In this document: positions 63,541-64,000 of the stretch, piece after piece
Numbering within the stretch: position 1 is the first letter of the stretch
How the letters are laid out: every line of letters begins with the position of its first letter
Origin: Tenrec ecaudatus
Lineage: Eukaryota; Chordata; Mammalia; Afrosoricida; Tenrecidae
DNA length: 64,000 nt
Assembly (NCBI RefSeq): GCF_050624435.1
Contig: NC_134539.1
Location: forward strand, 123,859,525-123,923,524
Direction of reading: 5' to 3'
Made by a program: the position numbers and the translations under genes
Notes under the pieces: generated by a model
The model's database searches: none
Told to the model about the DNA's origin: nothing
What the model saw: the letters and a program-made list of their open reading frames with translations, nothing else

Positions 63541-64000
63541 AGATAAGTCAATGTGTGTCAGCAGTCTTGATGAAATTTAAAACACTTGTTTACATGTAAA
63601 GAATGAAATCTCTTAAAAGCTGTTTTTCAGATGAGCCTGAATTGTGTTGGCTGTGAGTTTACTGGAAGATATTCATCCCCGCCATAGACGCGCATTTTCA
63701 TTGAGCAAAAAATTTTGACTTCCTTCTTGTCGTTTTAAAGTGCATTTAAATGACGGGTTTTATCTGGAGCCCCAGCTGTAGGCTTGGAAAGAAGCACACG
63801 GCGAAGTGCTCTTAACCTGTCAGAAGAGTCAGCCGCCGTGCAGTTACAGTTGCCTCATCGTAATGAGGAGATGCTGTGGTAACTTTGCTTAAAGACAGTT
63901 ATTGTTTCTCTTCTGGAGCCTTTTGACATTACTGAGCATTTTGTTATGGCTGCTACCACATTATTCTGGAATGGATCCATATCAAACATTCTTCTTAACC
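63541..64000. other. HSF5: HSF5 intron 2, window end
   Basis: No exon or repeat recognised. HSF5 exon 3 (which in human continues AVLQCCSPTHMDAL) is not present in the window. Confidence 0.5.

Overview
The window is mammalian nuclear DNA. Genes are split into GT-AG exons over tens of kilobases, four GC-rich CpG-island-like stretches sit at promoters, and every exon of three known genes can be read. The repeats point to an afrotherian, most likely a tenrec such as Echinops telfairi. There are many tRNA-derived SINEs of the AfroSINE type, L1 copies with the afrotherian 3' UTR, an RTE-type LINE, and one non-autonomous hAT element matching my memory of SPIN, a family reported in tenrec but few other mammals. 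The species call is an inference from repeats. The gene content matches human 17q22.

All genes lie on the + strand. (1) About 2.0-25.07 kb is SEPTIN4. An upstream proline-rich exon, the counterpart of human C17orf47, has a splice donor that joins in frame to downstream exons. Two further first exons follow: a CpG-island exon ending in ATG (14021) and an exon encoding the classical N-terminus (16568). The common septin GTPase exons run from 18881 to 24903, with a poly(A) signal at 25046. (2) Three SINEs in a row (25.28-25.84 kb) separate it from MTMR4. (3) About 26.3-49.8 kb is MTMR4, with a CpG-island promoter, a start codon at the very end of a small exon (28431-28433), a second CpG-rich first exon with its own in-frame ATG (31210), and 17 further coding exons to the stop at 47800. 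The product has 1185 residues: PH-GRAM, a myotubularin phosphatase with an active CSDGWDR loop, a PY motif, a coiled coil and a FYVE finger. (4) From 50.1 kb to the window end is the 5' part of HSF5: exon 1 with the heat-shock-factor DNA-binding domain, exon 2, then intron 2, which runs out of the window.

The three genes are physically linked but not an operon. SEPTIN4 is a filament-forming GTPase known from the sperm annulus and, as ARTS, from apoptosis. MTMR4 is an endosomal PI3P phosphatase. HSF5 is a testis transcription factor of meiosis. Testis use of SEPTIN4 and HSF5 is known biology and cannot be read from the sequence.

The remaining DNA is intron and spacer holding SINEs, old MIRs, LINE fragments and microsatellites. 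The most informative non-genic items are a twin-primed, inverted L1 with clear target-site duplications (607-1185), the SPIN-like transposon (12343-12535), a TG-rich minisatellite just inside a SEPTIN4 intron (19248-19475), and an RTE LINE whose 3' end resembles the SINE tails (59905-60975). I found no CRISPR array, no phage or bacterial features, no recognisable endogenous retrovirus and no clearly novel multi-gene system.
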